Below are positions 44,311 to 52,816 of a DNA stretch of 64,000 bases, in pieces (the stretch's first letter is position 1; each line of letters starts with the position of its first letter). The position numbers were made by a program, and so were the translations under genes. Source of the stretch: Streptomyces sp. LUP47B (GTDB lineage Bacteria > Actinomycetota > Actinomycetes > Streptomycetales > Streptomycetaceae); the NCBI RefSeq assembly GCF_001746295.1, contig NZ_MJAH01000018.1, forward strand, positions 110,007-174,006, read 5' to 3'. The notes below the pieces were generated by a model that saw only the letters and a list, made by a program, of their open reading frames with translations, made no database searches and was not told where the DNA came from.

Positions 44311-44472
44311 GGCTGTCACCTCTGATCGAGATGGAAATTTCCGGCCCCGCTTGACCCCTTCTCCGCGTGACCCATCTCTCATGCTTCTCCGGCCTACGCG
44401 ATTGGGCAAGTCGGTAATCTCAAGGTGAAAAACTGCTCGTGCCGCGCGAGGAATGGAGAGGAGGGGCGAGAA

Positions 44473-44664
44473 GTGTCAGCACAGCGACTGGGAACCCTGC
44501 TTGTCCCCGTGCCAGGTCTGTCCGGCACAATCTATCCGCCAGGAACGACCGTCACGGTCCGTGGTCGAGGCGCGACTGTCGATGCCTTCGTCAACGGCGA
44601 CTGGCTTCCTCTGTCATGGTGGGAGTTCTCCGACGGTCTCCGCGAGGACATCGCCGACCGCTGA
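44473..44664 (+). CDS. Small hypothetical protein (63 aa)
   Basis: A short protein, VSAQRLGTLLVPVPGLSGTI then TVTVRGRGATVDAFVNGDWL and WWEFSDGLREDIAD. GGAGAGGAGGGG lies just upstream of GTG 44473, a strong ribosome site. The segment looks like a small beta barrel of the kind found in many short Streptomyces proteins. No function is known. The next 194 bp (44665-44858) have minus-strand frames with no clear identity. Confidence 0.55.
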   Translation: MSAQRLGTLLVPVPGLSGTIYPPGTTVTVRGRGATVDAFVNGDWLPLSWWEFSDGLREDIADR

Positions 44665-44858
44665 CATCTCCTGCGCGCCGTTCGTACCTCGCATCGATGT
44701 AGTGCGACCACTCCATGTCGCTGAGGCGGCGCTGACTCGCACCTTCCATATCTTCGTCGTCCACGATCCACGGCCGAGAACTCACCCCCGTCGAACAGCT
44801 GAATCGTCACATCGGTCATGCGGCACGAGGGCAATTCAGTGAGATCGCGTTACGAGCT

Positions 44859-45827
44859 CTATGCGGCGGGGTCCGTGCGCAGGACTCGGGCGAGCCAGTC
44901 GGTGCGGGTTCGGCGGGACGTGGTCGAGATGTGTGCCTGCGGGTACAGAGCGTCGAATCCGTGGAAGCCGCCCGCCCAGACGTGGAGTTCGGCCTGGCCG
45001 CCGGCCGTCCAGATGCGGGTGGCGTAGTCGGTGTCCTCGTCGCGGAAGACTTCGGCGGAGCCGGTGTCGATGTAGGTGGTGGGAAGGCCTGCGAGGTCGT
45101 CGGCCAGGGCCGGGGAGACGTATGCGGGTACCTCGCCGTCTGTGAGGTCGCCCAGGAGGCAGCGCCATCCGAAGTCGTTCATCTCGCGGGTCCAGACGCC
45201 GGGCTCGTTCGAGTACTGGAGGCTGGAGGCGGTGGTGTTGCGGTGGTCGAGCATGGGGCCGATCAGGACTTGGGCGGCGATCGTCGGGGTGCCGAGGTCG
45301 CGGGCGAGCAGGGTGACGCCGGCGGCGAGGCCGCCGCCCGCGCTGGCGCCTGCGACGATGATCCGGGCGGGGTCGATGCCCAGTTCTGCGGCGTGTTCGG
45401 CAATCCAGAGCAGTCCCTGGTAGCAGTCGTCGACCGGGATCATGCCTGAGGCCTCGGGCGCGAGCCGGTAGTCGACGGAGACGACGACGGCGCCGAACGC
45501 GTCGAGCCACTCGAGTGGGATGTCGATCTGTGAGAAGCGGTCGCCCATGATCATCCCGCCGCCGTGGATCCAGTAGACGCAGGGTGCGGTGGTGGTGCGA
45601 TCGGTGTTCGCGGGGCTGAAGACGGACAAGGGGATAGTGGTGCCGTCCGGACTCGCAGCGGTGACCTCGCGCCGGTGGATCGCGCGACCTTCGAGGAGGG
45701 GTTCGACGGGCATCGAGGAGAAGGGGCGTACCTGCGCCAGCACTTCGGGGCTGAGCTGGGACATCAGCGGCATGTCGGCCAGTAGTTCACGCAGTTCGGG
45801 GTCGAGGGCGGGTCGTGCTGTAGCCAT
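44859..45827 (-). CDS. Alpha/beta hydrolase, hormone-sensitive-lipase-type esterase
   Basis: A 322-residue esterase. The oxyanion motif HGGG begins at H88 (WIHGGGMIMGD), the nucleophile is S162 in GASAGGG, the acid is in DTGSAEVFRDED, and the histidine is in GGFHGFD. This is the HSL family, which cleaves short-chain esters. It is in an operon downstream of the monooxygenase-fold protein, and the AraC gene lies divergently upstream. Confidence 0.92.
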   Translation of the reverse strand: MATARPALDPELRELLADMPLMSQLSPEVLAQVRPFSSMPVEPLLEGRAIHRREVTAASPDGTTIPLSVFSPANTDRTTTAPCVYWIHGGGMIMGDRFSQIDIPLEWLDAFGAVVVSVDYRLAPEASGMIPVDDCYQGLLWIAEHAAELGIDPARIIVAGASAGGGLAAGVTLLARDLGTPTIAAQVLIGPMLDHRNTTASSLQYSNEPGVWTREMNDFGWRCLLGDLTDGEVPAYVSPALADDLAGLPTTYIDTGSAEVFRDEDTDYATRIWTAGGQAELHVWAGGFHGFDALYPQAHISTTSRRTRTDWLARVLRTDPAA

Positions 45828-45929
45828 CGGCGTTGCCTTTCGTGGGTGGTGGCGGGACGGTCGGGCGAGGAGGGCGCCCCTCGGCGGGCACCGAAGCGGC
45901 AGCGGCTGGGGTGCGGGGAGTTCGGCGGT

Positions 45930-46247
45930 TCAGAAGGCGGCTTTGCCACGGACCGGGACGTAGTCGGTGTACTGCGACTCCTTGGCCAGCAGTCCCTCGA
46001 TCTGCGTCACGATGGCCTGGGCGGCCTCGCCGGCGAAGATCCGGTGGTGGTCCTCCTCGCTGGTCCAGCCCTCGGTGACGTGGACGACGTCGGGGGCGGA
46101 CGTGGACCGGGAGACGAGGTAGACGACGCAGTGTTCGCTCGCGCCGGGGCTGCCCTCGTCCAGGCCGGTCAGCAGCAGGTCGACCAGCCGGTCGCCCATG
46201 CCGGGCCTGGCGGTCAGGGCGGCGTTGAATCCGTACTGGGCAATCAT
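45930..46247 (-). CDS. Antibiotic-biosynthesis-monooxygenase-fold protein
   Basis: A 105-residue dimeric alpha-beta barrel protein: QYGFNAALTARPGMGDRLVD, VYLVSRSTSAPDVVHVTEGW and TSEEDHHRIFAGE. It matches small ABM-domain proteins that oxidise aromatic or quinone substrates without cofactor, or act as stress proteins. ATG 46247 has GAAGAAGG 6 bp upstream. It leads the esterase operon, divergent from the AraC regulator. Confidence 0.78.
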   Translation of the reverse strand: MIAQYGFNAALTARPGMGDRLVDLLLTGLDEGSPGASEHCVVYLVSRSTSAPDVVHVTEGWTSEEDHHRIFAGEAAQAIVTQIEGLLAKESQYTDYVPVRGKAAF

Positions 46248-46392
46248 CGAAGACCTTCTTCTGCGTTGATGGAGTGGGCTGATTCCATTCAAACGGCTTG
46301 ACCAGCGGAAACGTTAGAACGATGCTCGCTGGCACTTGCACAATCCTCGCGACTAAGGGAGCCGGAACGGCGAATGGTGCTGCAATGGACGC

Positions 46393-47298
46393 ATGCACCT
46401 CGATGAGCTCCGCACCCTGCTGGACCGGCATGCCCGCCCGGACTGGACCACGGCCATCGACGGCGTCCTGATCTCGAAGGTCGACCGGTCCGATCCGCCG
46501 GCGCCCTCCATGTCCGGCACGGTGCTCGCCGTCATCGCCCAGGGCGCCAAACGCCTCGCGCTGGGAGACCGGGTCTACGAGTACGGCGCCGGGCAGTACC
46601 TGGTCGCATCCGTCGACCTGCCCGTCACCGGGCAGTTCACCCGGGCCGACCCCGAGCGGCCCGCCCTCGGCTTCGGACTCACGCTGGAACCGTCCGCCGT
46701 CGCCGAACTGCTGCTGCAGGCCGGTCCCGGCGACACCCCCCGCGCCGGCGCGGGCGCGCCGTCAGGGATCGTCGTCAGCGACGCTGAGCCCGCGCTGCTC
46801 GACGCGGTGGTCCGGCTGCTGCGCCTGCTCGACGAACCCCGCGACCGTGCCGTACTGGCCCCGCTGGTCAAACGCGAGATCCTGTGGCGCCTGATCACCG
46901 GCGAGCAGGGCGCGTCGGTGCGCCAGCTCGGTCTCGCCGACAGCGGCCTCAGCCATGTCTCCCGGGCCGTCCGCTGGATCCGCGAGCATTACGCCGAGCC
47001 CTTCCGGGTCGAGGACGTGGCACGCCTGTCCGGCATGAGCGTCTCGGCGTTCTACCGCAACTTTCAGGCGGTGACCGCCATGAGCCCCATCCAGTTCCAG
47101 AAGCAGATCCGGCTCCAGGAGGCCCGGTTGCTGCTCGCCACCCATCCGGGAGACGTCACCGGGGTCGGCCAGCGTGTCGGCTACGACAACCCGTCGCAGT
47201 TCAGCCGCGAGTACCGCCGTCAGTTCGGCGCACCCCCGAGCCGGGCCGCGGTCCGCCTGCGGGACACCGCACGCACCCCCGCGGGCGTCCTGCCCTGA
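46393..47298 (+). CDS. AraC-family transcriptional regulator
   Basis: A 301-residue regulator. Residues 1-190 form a cupin-type N-terminal domain (AVIAQGAKRLALGDRVYEYG, YLVASVDLPVTGQ) of the AraC type 2 family. The C-terminal two helix-turn-helix segments are FRVEDVARLSGMSVSAFYRN and VTGVGQRVGYDNPSQFSREY. It is divergent from the ABM protein and esterase, with 145 bp between, so it probably activates them. An inverted repeat CCAGCG...CGCTGG lies in that gap at about 46303-46332. Confidence 0.9.
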   Translation: MHLDELRTLLDRHARPDWTTAIDGVLISKVDRSDPPAPSMSGTVLAVIAQGAKRLALGDRVYEYGAGQYLVASVDLPVTGQFTRADPERPALGFGLTLEPSAVAELLLQAGPGDTPRAGAGAPSGIVVSDAEPALLDAVVRLLRLLDEPRDRAVLAPLVKREILWRLITGEQGASVRQLGLADSGLSHVSRAVRWIREHYAEPFRVEDVARLSGMSVSAFYRNFQAVTAMSPIQFQKQIRLQEARLLLATHPGDVTGVGQRVGYDNPSQFSREYRRQFGAPPSRAAVRLRDTARTPAGVLP

Positions 47299-47456
47299 AC
47301 GGGTTGGCGCCTGATGAGGAGGATCGTGCAAGAGGAAGCGAGGATAGTTCTACTGTCTCCGCAGGTCAGAGCGATTCAATGGGAGCAACAGCTCTTCCGT
47401 GAAGCAGGAAAGTGCCTGCCCGTCGGCGGATCCCACCTCATCGCAAAGGCCACAGC

Positions 47457-48206
47457 ATGAAGACAGTTCTGATCACTGGTGCCTCCTCCGGATACGGGCG
47501 GGCAACTGCTCTTTACTTCCACTCGCAGGGGTGGAACGTCATCGCCACGATGCGCACGCCGCGTGTCGGCATCCTGCCCGAGTCGGACCGGCTCCGCGTC
47601 GTCGCGCTCGACGTGACCGTGCCCGAGACCATCACCGCCGCGTTCGAGGCGGCCGGGCCCATCGACGTCCTGGTCAACAACGCGGGTGTCCCATCGATCG
47701 GCGTGTTCGAGGGCACTCCCATGGCCCGTGTGCGGGAGGTCTTCGAAACCAACACGTTCGGCGTGATGGCGACGACGCAGGCGGTACTGCCCCAGTTCCG
47801 CGAGCGCGGCTCCGGCGTGGTGGTCAACGTGACCTCCAGCGTGGTGCTGGGCCACATGCCGCTCTCGGCCGTCTACAAGGCGAGCAAGATGGCCATCGAG
47901 GGGTTCACCGCCTCTCTCGCGCTCGAGCTCGCGCCCTTCGGCGTGCAGGCGAAGACGGTCCAGCCGGGCGCCTGCCTGACGACGAACTTCGCGGCCAACG
48001 CGACGAACGGCGTCTCACTGGACGAACTGGTCCCGGCGCCCTACGCACCGTGGGCGAACAAGGCCATGGGCGACTTCACGGGCCAGGACCTGTTCACCAA
48101 GGAGAGCGACGTCGCCGAGACGGTGTGGCGAGCCGCGCACGACACGACCGGCCAGCTGCGATTCCCGGCCGGTCCCGACGCGGTCTGGCTCGCTCAGGCG
48201 AAGTGA
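47457..48206 (+). CDS. Short-chain dehydrogenase
   Basis: A 249-residue SDR. VLITGASSGYGRATALYFHS (TGxxxGxG), VLVNNAGVPS, NVTSSVVLGH (Ser), and YKASKMAI (Tyr, Lys) are intact. The TMRTP after strand 2 has an Arg, suggesting NADP(H). ATG 47457 opens MKTVLITGAS. It lies 158 bp after the AraC gene and may be a separate unit under the same regulator. Confidence 0.85.
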   Translation: MKTVLITGASSGYGRATALYFHSQGWNVIATMRTPRVGILPESDRLRVVALDVTVPETITAAFEAAGPIDVLVNNAGVPSIGVFEGTPMARVREVFETNTFGVMATTQAVLPQFRERGSGVVVNVTSSVVLGHMPLSAVYKASKMAIEGFTASLALELAPFGVQAKTVQPGACLTTNFAANATNGVSLDELVPAPYAPWANKAMGDFTGQDLFTKESDVAETVWRAAHDTTGQLRFPAGPDAVWLAQAK

Positions 48207-48310
48207 CCACCATGCCTCGTTGATGCGTCGTCGTGTGTAGGTCCGTCCGCCGTGGCGAAGAGGTGCTTTACGGCGTGGTGTCAAGCGGCCGTGGACGGCA
48301 GTCAATGCGA

Positions 48311-48343
48311 ACTGCCGGCCCGGTCGGCGGAACAGCCGGCAGT
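48311..48343 (+). terminator. Hairpin between SDR and the Pst-like operon
   Basis: ACTGCCGGC (48311-48319) and GCCGGCAGT (48335-48343) pair as a 9-bp stem with a 15-nt loop, about 100 bp after the SDR stop. There is no T-run, which is common in these genomes. The rest of the 401-bp gap 48207-48607 has no gene. I see no convincing PHO box upstream of pstC. Confidence 0.5.
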
Positions 48344-48607
48344 CGCCCATTCACAGGCTGGCTCAACCGCCGACTGCGAGGACTTTGATCCGTGGTGGAC
48401 TCGGCCTTCATCCCTCGGGCGACGGGAATGAGACACAGGGTCTCGCTCCCGCCCGCACCCACTCCACAGCTACCCCACGAAAAAGTCGTCGACTGTTCAT
48501 GCCGCGTCCAGCATTCGACGGGTTGGCTCGACAAGATCCAGCCATTGACTCTCCCTGCGTGCCTCGATCATGAAGTCGCACGGAGAGTCCTTCTTTGGGG
48601 GTTCGCA

Positions 48608-49627
48608 GTGGTGTCCGCAGTGGAGTTTCCCGGCGAACCGGAGTCTGACAGACCGGTTCCGCGGCGGCCGTACGCGGCACGGGGTTTGGGCGACAGGATC
48701 TTCCGGTACCAGCTGACGGCCACGGGCATCGCGGTCCTCGCCATCATGGCGGCCGTTGGACTGTTCCTGCTCCTGAGGGCCGGTCAGGCGCTGCGTGCCA
48801 AAGGCCTCGGCTTCCTGACGACCGCTGCCTGGCAGCCGGATGTGCACAACTTCGGCATCGCGGCCGTACTCACCGGCACCCTGCTGATCGCCGCCGTGGC
48901 GGTGACGATCTCCGTGCCGCTGGCGGTCGCCACCGCGTTGTTCATCTCCGACGTGGCCCCGCGCAGGCTGCGCCGCACCCTCATCACCATGGTCGACCTG
49001 ATGGCGGCCGTCCCCTCGGTGGTGTACGGACTCTGGGGCCTCTTCTTCCTCCAGCAGCACGTGATCGGGCTGTCGCGCTGGCTGTCCACCTGGCTTGGCT
49101 GGATCCCGCTGTTCGCCGTCGACGGCACCCGGCCCGGTGATCCCCTCGCCTCGGACAGCGTCTACACCGCCTCCACGTTCGTCGCCGGGATCGTCGTCGC
49201 GCTGATGGTCGCACCGATCCAGTGCTCGGTCATGCGGGAAGTCTTCGCACAGGCCCCGGCGGGCGAGCGCGAGGGCGCCTACGCTCTCGGCGCCACGCGG
49301 TGGGGCATGATCCGCGCGGTCGTCCTGCCGTACGGCAAGGGGGGCATCATCGGCGGCACGATGCTGGGGCTCGGCCGGGCGCTCGGCGAGACGATCGCCG
49401 TCTACCTGATCATCTCGCCGGTCTTCGCCATCCAGCCGCACATCCTGCAGACCGGCTCGAACTCGGTCTCCTCCCTCATCGCCCTGCACTACGGCGACGC
49501 CTCCACGTTCGGCATGTCGGCGCTGATGGCTGCCGGTCTGGCGCTGTTCCTGCTCACCCTGGCGGTCAACTTCACCGCCTCCACCGTCGTGGCCCGCTCC
49601 CGGTCCGGCGCGCAGAGCGAGGCATGA
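48608..49627 (+). CDS. pstC: Pst-type ABC transporter permease PstC
   Basis: A 339-residue permease. GLFLLLRAGQALRAKGLGFL and GTLLIAAVAVTISVPLAVAT are membrane segments; the ATPase-contact (EAA) loop is EGAYALGATRWGMIRAVVLP; LGRALGETIAVYLIIS and GSNSVSSLIA complete the PstC pattern. GTG 48608 follows GGGGG by 7 bp; GTG 48611 is also possible. It starts a six- to seven-gene operon. The substrate in ordinary PstC systems is phosphate; the neighbours here are unusual, so the substrate is not certain. Confidence 0.88.
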   Translation: MVSAVEFPGEPESDRPVPRRPYAARGLGDRIFRYQLTATGIAVLAIMAAVGLFLLLRAGQALRAKGLGFLTTAAWQPDVHNFGIAAVLTGTLLIAAVAVTISVPLAVATALFISDVAPRRLRRTLITMVDLMAAVPSVVYGLWGLFFLQQHVIGLSRWLSTWLGWIPLFAVDGTRPGDPLASDSVYTASTFVAGIVVALMVAPIQCSVMREVFAQAPAGEREGAYALGATRWGMIRAVVLPYGKGGIIGGTMLGLGRALGETIAVYLIISPVFAIQPHILQTGSNSVSSLIALHYGDASTFGMSALMAAGLALFLLTLAVNFTASTVVARSRSGAQSEA

Positions 49628-49628
49628 G

Positions 49629-51134
49629 ATGACTGTCGTAGAAGAAGTAGAAGAAGTAGAAGAAGTAGAAGAAGCAGTAGCGGACCGCGCGGCCGCGCCC
49701 GCCCCGGTGTCCGAAGCCGTCCCCGCCGCCCAACTCCCTGACCAGTGGCGTCGAATCGGCGGCCCCACCCGCTCGGGGGTGCTGTCCCTGTTCGGCGCCG
49801 CCGCGTCCGGACTGTGCGTCGCGGTGCTGCTGTTCGGGCAGATCGCGCCGTTCTCCGGCGGCCTGGGCTTCGCCGTCACCGCGTACGGTGCCTTCCTCAT
49901 CGTGTACGCCGTCCTGACCGGTCTGGAGGAGAACGGCCAGGCGGTGCGCGACCGTGTGATGACGGTGATCCTGTGGACCGCGGCCGGCCTGCTCTTCAGC
50001 GCGCTGGCACTCGTCGTCGGCTTCACCGCGTTGCGTGGCCGGGAAGCGCTGCCGCACGGCAACTTCTTCACTCAGGACATGCAGGCCGCGGGCCCGCTGG
50101 ACCCGCTCACCCACGGCGGCATCGCGCACGCGATGCTCGGCACGCTGATCATGATCGCCATCGCGCTCGCCATCACCGTCCCGCTCGGCCTGGCCTGCGC
50201 GGTGTACCTCAACCAGATTCCCGGCCGCTTCTCACGCTTCGTACGGACCATCGTCGAGGCGATGACCGCACTGCCGTCGATCGTGGCGGGGCTCATGGTG
50301 TACGCCACCTGGATCCTCGGCCTCGGGCTGCAGAAGTCGGGCCTCGCGGCGGGCTTCGCGATCAGTGTGATGATGCTGCCGATCGTGATCCGGGCGTCCG
50401 ACGTGGTTCTGCGCCTGGTGCCCGGCAGTCTGACCGAGGCCGCGGAGGCCCTCGGAGCCCCGCGCTGGCGGACGGTGTGGCACGTGGTCCTGCCGACGGC
50501 GCGCTCCGGCCTCGCCACCGCGGTCATCCTCGGCACGGCGCGCGGCATCGGCGAGACCTCACCCGTGCTGCTCACCGCCGGCTTCACGGCCGCCCTCAAC
50601 GCCGACCCGACCAGCGGCCCGATGGTCTCCCTGCCTCTGGCCGTCTTCAACTTCGTCAAGTCGCCGGAGCCCACGATGATCGCCCGTGGCTTCGGCGCCG
50701 CGTCGGTCCTGATGGCCCTGGTCCTGATCCTCTTCGCGATCGCCCGGGTCATCGGCGGTCACGGCCCCGGCCACCAGAGCCGCCGCCAGTCCCGCCGAAC
50801 AGCCCGAGCCTCCCGCCGGGACGCGGCCCGCTTCGCGGAGTCGCACGCTCCGGGGCTGTCCCTGTTCGAAACCGAACCGCACAGCGCTCCCGAGCCCGAT
50901 CCGACGACGGCCCCCGACAGGGAAGCCGTCCCGAACACCGCACCCGAGCCGGTGAGAGAGCTCTCCGGCCCCGGACTCGCCGACCGGTCGAGCGCGGGCG
51001 CGACCGCCGACGACGAGACGACACCTCCGCAGCCACCCGCACCTGACCAGGCATCCCGCACGGACGGCAGTGGCGGGCACCCCGCCCCGGCCACCGGCGG
51101 GGCGCCCCAGCCCGTCACAGGAGAGAGCGACTGA
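49629..51134 (+). CDS. pstA: Pst-type permease PstA with acidic N-terminal repeat and long C-terminal tail
   Basis: A 501-residue permease, far longer than the usual 280-300. Residues 2-16 are (VEE) repeats. Membrane segments run from about 45 to 375 with the EAA loop EAAEALGAPRWRTVWHVVLP. The last 120 residues are a soluble tail rich in Arg, then Pro, Thr, Asp and Glu (for example RRQSRRTARASRRDAARF). GIGETSPVLLTAGFTAAL matches PstA. It starts 1 bp after the pstC stop and overlaps pstS in TGATG. The tail might bind the ATPase or cell envelope proteins, but this is not shown. Confidence 0.86.
   Translation: MTVVEEVEEVEEVEEAVADRAAAPAPVSEAVPAAQLPDQWRRIGGPTRSGVLSLFGAAASGLCVAVLLFGQIAPFSGGLGFAVTAYGAFLIVYAVLTGLEENGQAVRDRVMTVILWTAAGLLFSALALVVGFTALRGREALPHGNFFTQDMQAAGPLDPLTHGGIAHAMLGTLIMIAIALAITVPLGLACAVYLNQIPGRFSRFVRTIVEAMTALPSIVAGLMVYATWILGLGLQKSGLAAGFAISVMMLPIVIRASDVVLRLVPGSLTEAAEALGAPRWRTVWHVVLPTARSGLATAVILGTARGIGETSPVLLTAGFTAALNADPTSGPMVSLPLAVFNFVKSPEPTMIARGFGAASVLMALVLILFAIARVIGGHGPGHQSRRQSRRTARASRRDAARFAESHAPGLSLFETEPHSAPEPDPTTAPDREAVPNTAPEPVRELSGPGLADRSSAGATADDETTPPQPPAPDQASRTDGSGGHPAPATGGAPQPVTGESD
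49638..49673 (+). repeat. Four perfect 9-bp repeats (GTAGAAGAA)
   Basis: Four tandem copies of GTAGAAGAA encode Val-Glu-Glu repeats at the N-terminus of PstA. The codons GTA and GAA are rare in this genome, so the stretch looks like recent slippage. A unit length of 9 keeps the reading frame when copies are gained or lost. Confidence 0.9.
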
Positions 51135-52816
51135 TGCTCAGCCACCTCAGGACCAGCCTGCACCGGCTGGGCATCCTGGCCGCGTTGCTCGGCGTCCTCG
51201 CCGGGACAGGGGCCGGTCCCGCCGCAGCCGACAGTTACACACCGATCGCCGGGGCCGGGTCCACCTGGGCGGAGAACGCCGTCGACGAGTGGCGCCGGGC
51301 CGTCAACCAGTACGGGATGCGGATCTCCTACGCCGGTACCGGATCGTCCGACGGCCGCCGCCAGTTCCTCAGCGGCACGGTCGACTTCGCGGTGTCGGAC
51401 ATCCCGTTCCAGACCCACCCGACCGACGGCAGCGCGGCGGAGCGGCCGGCCTCCGGGTCGTACGCCTACATGCCGATCGTGGCCGGCGGCACGGTGTTCA
51501 TGTACCACCTGACCGTCAACGGCAAGCGGGTCACCAACCTTCGCCTCTCCGGTGACGTGGTCACCAGGATCTTCACCGGGGCCGTGAAGACGTGGGACGA
51601 CCCCGTCATCAAGGCCGACAACCCCGGGCTCCAGCTTCCGCACCGCACCATCGTGCCCGTGGTCCGCTCCGACGGCTCCGGTTCCACCGCCCAGTTCACG
51701 ATGTGGATGGCCAACCAGCACAAGTCGCTGTGGCAGGCGTACTGCGCCAAGGTCGGCCGCTCGGGGGCGTGCGGACAGACCTCGTACTACCCGACGGTCT
51801 CCGGCATGATCGCCCAGTCCGGCGACCTGGGCGTGGCGGGTTACGTCGCCCAGAACTACGGCGAGGGCGCGATCGGTTACGTCAACTACTCCTACGCCCT
51901 CAACGCGCACTATCCCGTCGCCAAGGTCCTCAACCACGCCGGCTACTACACCGAGCCGACCCCGCAGAACGTGGCGGTGTCGCTGCTCAAGGCGAGGATC
52001 AACACGGACAAGAGCTCGCCGGACTACCTCACCCAGCAACTCGACGGCGTCTACCGCGACAGCGACCGGCGCAACTACCCGCTGTCCAGCTACTCGTACA
52101 TGGTCCTGCCGCTGAAGGTGCAGGGCACCTTCACCGAGGCCAAGGGCAAGACGCTCGGCGCGTTCGCCTACTACTTCATGTGCCAGGGCCAGCAGCAGGC
52201 GCCCGACCTGGGCTACTCGCCGCTGCCGATCAACCTGGTGCAGGCGGGCTTCGACCAGATCCGCCGGATCCCGGGCGTGCGGGCCCAGAACATCAACATC
52301 AGCAAGTGCAACAACCCGACCTTCACCACCGACGGCCACAACAGGCTCGCCGAGACCGCGCCGTACCCGAAGGCGTGCGACAAGAAGGGCGCAGCGCCCT
52401 GTTCGACGGGCAGCGGGGGCGCCAAGTCGGCCGGTTCGAACGGCGGTTCCGGGGGCACGTCCGGCGGTTCGGCCGGTGGCGGGTCCGGTACGTCCGGTGG
52501 TTCCACCGGCGGCGGCACGGCGACCGGCGGGGCCGGCTCCGGCACGCAAGCGTCCGTCGATCCCGACACCGGGCAGACATTGAGCCCCGGTGGCGCATCA
52601 GGCGGCACGTCCGTCGGCGCTTCGGGCGGCGATACGACCGCCGAGGGCACGATCGCCCTGGCGCAGCCGGTCGCGGTCGCGGGGCGCACCGGCTGGACGG
52701 GTACGCAGACGCTGATGCTGCTCGCCGCGTTCCTGGTGCTCGGGCTGATCCTGCTGCCCACCGTGGTGTCCCGCCTCCTGTCCGGCAGGCGTTCCTCGGA
52801 CGGAGAGTCGCGATGA
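51134..52816 (+). CDS. pstS: PstS-family substrate-binding protein with C-terminal membrane anchor
   Basis: A 560-residue secreted protein. Residues 1-32 are a signal peptide (LAALLGVLAGTGAGPAAA). The PstS-type binding fold has IAGAGSTWAENAVDEWRRAV, YAGTGSSDGRRQFLSGTVDF, and the anion-binding loop RSDGSGSTAQFTMWM. From about 425 a Gly/Ser/Thr-rich linker leads to a C-terminal hydrophobic helix (TLMLLAAFLVLGLILLPTVV) and basic end. Thus it is anchored by a C-terminal helix rather than by a lipobox. Typical PstS proteins have about 370 residues. Confidence 0.88.
   Translation: MLSHLRTSLHRLGILAALLGVLAGTGAGPAAADSYTPIAGAGSTWAENAVDEWRRAVNQYGMRISYAGTGSSDGRRQFLSGTVDFAVSDIPFQTHPTDGSAAERPASGSYAYMPIVAGGTVFMYHLTVNGKRVTNLRLSGDVVTRIFTGAVKTWDDPVIKADNPGLQLPHRTIVPVVRSDGSGSTAQFTMWMANQHKSLWQAYCAKVGRSGACGQTSYYPTVSGMIAQSGDLGVAGYVAQNYGEGAIGYVNYSYALNAHYPVAKVLNHAGYYTEPTPQNVAVSLLKARINTDKSSPDYLTQQLDGVYRDSDRRNYPLSSYSYMVLPLKVQGTFTEAKGKTLGAFAYYFMCQGQQQAPDLGYSPLPINLVQAGFDQIRRIPGVRAQNINISKCNNPTFTTDGHNRLAETAPYPKACDKKGAAPCSTGSGGAKSAGSNGGSGGTSGGSAGGGSGTSGGSTGGGTATGGAGSGTQASVDPDTGQTLSPGGASGGTSVGASGGDTTAEGTIALAQPVAVAGRTGWTGTQTLMLLAAFLVLGLILLPTVVSRLLSGRRSSDGESR

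Noticed and set aside
44532..44834. A minus-strand small gene opposite the 63-aa protein
   Set aside because: The frames there are broken, have no ribosome site and overlap the better supported + strand gene.
48207..48607. A PHO box upstream of pstC
   Set aside because: Only weak single half-sites (GTTCAT, ATTCAC) are seen, with no direct repeat at the proper spacing.
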